Source of the DNA: an uncultured Eubacteriales bacterium
GTDB lineage: Bacteria > Bacillota > Clostridia > Oscillospirales > Acutalibacteraceae
NCBI GenBank assembly: GCA_934667845.1
Contig: CAKUMQ010000040.1
Span: 1-24,245, forward strand
DNA length: 24,245 bases
Reading direction: 5' to 3'
The notes under the pieces were generated by a model. It searched no databases. It saw only the letters and a list, made by a program, of their open reading frames with translations, and was not told the origin of the DNA. Positions 22,208 to 24,245 of the stretch are shown here, piece by piece. The first letter of the stretch is position 1. Every line of letters begins with the position of its first letter. The translations under genes were made by a program, and so were the position numbers.

Positions 22208-24245
22208 ATGAAACGGATCATAACTTTTATTTCACTCTGCGGGCTTTTGCTGAGTCTGCTGTCCGGCTGTACGTTTACGCCTGACGACGCGGAAAGCGGT
22301 TCCTCCTCGGGACAGGATCCCACCTCCGTTCCCGGTTCCTCCGTCACGGTCAGTCTCAATGAATACGCCACCTCAGACACCGTCACCTATGCCGATGAGG
22401 ACGGTGATTTTGTCAGCTGGGTTGAGCTGTATAATTACGGCACGTCCGCGGTCTCCCTCTCCGGTTTCACGCTTTCCGACAACCCAAAAAAGCCCGCGAA
22501 ATGGGCATTCCCGGATGTGACACTGGAAGCGGGCGGATTTTTGCTCGTGTTTCTCTCCGGCAAGGAGAAGCCCTATGAAGCGGGCGGGGCGCTGCACGCT
22601 TCCTTTTCGCTGAGCGGCAAGGAGGAGGCGCTCACGCTGTATGAGCAAAGCGGCGCGGTGATCGACAGCATACCGGTGACAAAGCTGGTCTCCAACGTCA
22701 CCTGCGGACATCCGCAGGAGGATCGCACCAAATGCGTGTTTTTCCCGCGTGCCACGCCCGGCACATCCAACACCGTGACCGGCTTTGACTCGATCGACAG
22801 CGCGCGCTATCCGCAAAACAAAACGCTGGTCATTTCCGAGGTCGCGCCGGTGCAGACCGATGCCGTCAAGGCGGCGGACGGCGACTATTACGATTACATT
22901 GAGCTGTATAACCCGACTAAAGAGCCTGTCAGCCTGAAAGGCTGCAGGCTCTCTGATCACAACCACATGCGCGCATTCACCACCCTTCCCGATGCGGAGG
23001 TGCCGGCAAACGGCTATTATCTGATCTGGTGCGGCGCAGACGAGGAGGAATATTCCTCCAGGAGCGGACAGACCTATATCAAAATGGGACTGAACCGCTA
23101 CGGCGAAACGCTGACGCTGACTGATCCGCAGGGGGTCGTGCTCGATTCCGTCAAGACGGGACGGATCAGCGGTTCGGCATGCTGCGGTCGCGTTTCCCTG
23201 ACCGACCCCGAAATCTACCGTCTGGACAAGCTGACGCCCGGTGCAAAAAATCCCACCGCCGGTCTGGGCGGTCCCGCGCCGACACCGGTCTTTTCCGAGC
23301 CGAGCGGGTATCTGCAGGCCGGCACCGCCGTCTCGATCTCCTGTCCCGGCGCCGCTGTTTATTACACTACCGACGGCAGCACGCCGACAAACCGCTCCGC
23401 GCGCTATACACAGCCGATCGTGGTCAACAGCTCTGTTACCGTGCGGGCAGTGGCGTATATGGAGGGACGCCTGCCCTCTGACACCTCATCGGGAAGCTAT
23501 CTTGTCGGGCGCAGGCATACGCTTCCCGTCGTATGCCTCTCCACCGATCCGGACAACTTTTTTGACGAAAAGACCGGCATCTGGGCAAACGGTCCGGGCT
23601 ATACCTCAGCCTTTCCCCACACGGGCGCCAACTACTGGAAGGATTGGGAACGTCCCGTGCATGTGGACTATGTCGATGAGCAGGGACAGGCACAGCTCTC
23701 CTTTGATGCCGGTGTGAAAATATTCGGCCAGTACAGCCGCGCCAACGCTCAGAAAAGCCTTTCTATCAACATGCGGGACAAGTACGGCGTGTCGGAGATC
23801 TGCTATCCGTTTTTCGGGGACAGCTGTCCGACCAACGTCTTTTCCGAATTGGTTCTGCGTGCATCCGGACAGGACTACAACATGGCGCATTTGCGCGATG
23901 CCTTCTGCTCGTCGGTGATCGCCGGTCAGATGGATCTCGACTTTATGGCCTACCGTCCGGTCGTGGTCTATTTAAACGGACAGTACTGGGGACTATACGA
24001 TCTGCGGGAAAAGATCAGCGAAAGCTATGTCACCAACCGCTACGGCTGCAAAGAGGATCAGGTGGACATGATCAAGGGCAACCGCAGCGTGATGTCCGGC
24101 TCCTATGACGATTACGGCGCACTGCTTGAGTATGTGCAGGCGCACGACCTCTCCAAGGCGGAAAACTATCGCTATGTGACACAGCGCGTCGATGTACAGG
24201 AGCTGGTGAACCACTGGATCGCCGAGACGTTTTTTGTCAACACCG
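22208..24245 (+). CDS. Lipoprotein with two lamin-tail domains, chitobiase-C-like domain and CotH kinase domain (partial)
   Basis: The frame is open from ATG 22208 (GGGG ribosome binding site at 22195-22198) through the window end, 679 codons without a stop, so the C-terminus is missing. A lipoprotein signal ends in the lipobox 'LLSGC' with Cys21, followed by a Ser/Gly/Pro linker. Lamin-tail domain 1 (about 46-165) has 'DFVSWVELYNYGTSAVSLSGF'. Lamin-tail domain 2 (about 206-325) has 'YYDYIELYNPTKEPVSLKGC'. A chitobiase/beta-hexosaminidase C-terminal-like domain (about 359-433) has 'AAVYYTTDGSTPTNRSARY'. A CotH kinase domain runs from about 438 with 'VKIFGQYSRANAQKSLSI' and 'VYLNGQYWGLYDLREKISESY'. 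CotH in Bacillus is an atypical protein kinase of spore coat proteins. Surface-anchored lamin-tail/CotH proteins of Clostridia have unknown targets. Confidence 0.93.
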   Translation, partial: MKRIITFISLCGLLLSLLSGCTFTPDDAESGSSSGQDPTSVPGSSVTVSLNEYATSDTVTYADEDGDFVSWVELYNYGTSAVSLSGFTLSDNPKKPAKWAFPDVTLEAGGFLLVFLSGKEKPYEAGGALHASFSLSGKEEALTLYEQSGAVIDSIPVTKLVSNVTCGHPQEDRTKCVFFPRATPGTSNTVTGFDSIDSARYPQNKTLVISEVAPVQTDAVKAADGDYYDYIELYNPTKEPVSLKGCRLSDHNHMRAFTTLPDAEVPANGYYLIWCGADEEEYSSRSGQTYIKMGLNRYGETLTLTDPQGVVLDSVKTGRISGSACCGRVSLTDPEIYRLDKLTPGAKNPTAGLGGPAPTPVFSEPSGYLQAGTAVSISCPGAAVYYTTDGSTPTNRSARYTQPIVVNSSVTVRAVAYMEGRLPSDTSSGSYLVGRRHTLPVVCLSTDPDNFFDEKTGIWANGPGYTSAFPHTGANYWKDWERPVHVDYVDEQGQAQLSFDAGVKIFGQYSRANAQKSLSINMRDKYGVSEICYPFFGDSCPTNVFSELVLRASGQDYNMAHLRDAFCSSVIAGQMDLDFMAYRPVVVYLNGQYWGLYDLREKISESYVTNRYGCKEDQVDMIKGNRSVMSGSYDDYGALLEYVQAHDLSKAENYRYVTQRVDVQELVNHWIAETFFVNT

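Overview
The window looks like chromosomal DNA from a Clostridia member, probably Oscillospiraceae/Ruminococcaceae. This is inferred from a GC content I judge by eye to be moderately high, strong GGAGG-type ribosome binding sites, frequent GTG/TTG starts, and families typical of gut Clostridia (DUF421/DUF4363 pair, COG2509-type flavoprotein, BaiN-type flavoprotein, a Cys-rich clostridial protein, a CotH/lamin-tail lipoprotein). No rRNA, tRNA, CRISPR array, prophage or insertion sequence is visible.

Layout. 2-469 is the tail of an O-antigen-ligase-like membrane protein, closed by a perfect hairpin terminator. 582-2662 is a two-gene MacA/MacB-like export unit (adaptor plus FtsX-type permease) with no ATPase beside it. 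It converges on an OmpR-type response regulator/histidine kinase pair (4791 down to 2669). 5093-6121 is the glycolytic GAPDH, with a clear promoter, a clear terminator and highly biased codon use. 6195-6992 (minus) is a 265-residue protein with 25 cysteines, including six in a row. A 438-base gap with hairpins and the rarA promoter follows. 7431-11828 is a four-gene plus-strand run: rarA, AEC-type permease, CNNM/CorC-like protein and aldose-1-epimerase-like protein. 11840-12547 (minus) is a DUF421 membrane protein. 12621-15475 is a pair of overlapping flavoprotein genes. 15619-16293 is a lower-GC membrane protein with two separate in-frame tandem duplications. It faces a tyrosine recombinase (16356-17375, minus) across a 19-bp bidirectional terminator. 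A perfect 34-bp palindrome lies just upstream of the recombinase start. 20138 down to 17497 (minus) is an rlmD-type rRNA methyltransferase, a GNAT acetyltransferase and an unrecognised protein, probably one operon. 21243 down to 20189 (minus) is a second DUF421 protein coupled to a DUF4363 protein, divergent from a DUF368 (PopT-type undecaprenyl-phosphate translocase) gene at 21323-22144. The window ends inside a large lipoprotein (22208 onward) with two lamin-tail domains, a chitobiase-C-like domain and a CotH kinase domain.

Most of the window is housekeeping and envelope-related. The parts most worth a second look are the palindrome at the recombinase promoter, the doubly duplicated membrane gene, the Cys-rich protein with its structured upstream region, and the CotH lipoprotein. 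I do not see a clearly novel multi-gene defence or mobile system. Five sigma-A-like promoters with 17-base spacing and three strong intrinsic terminators can be read directly and support the operon boundaries given.
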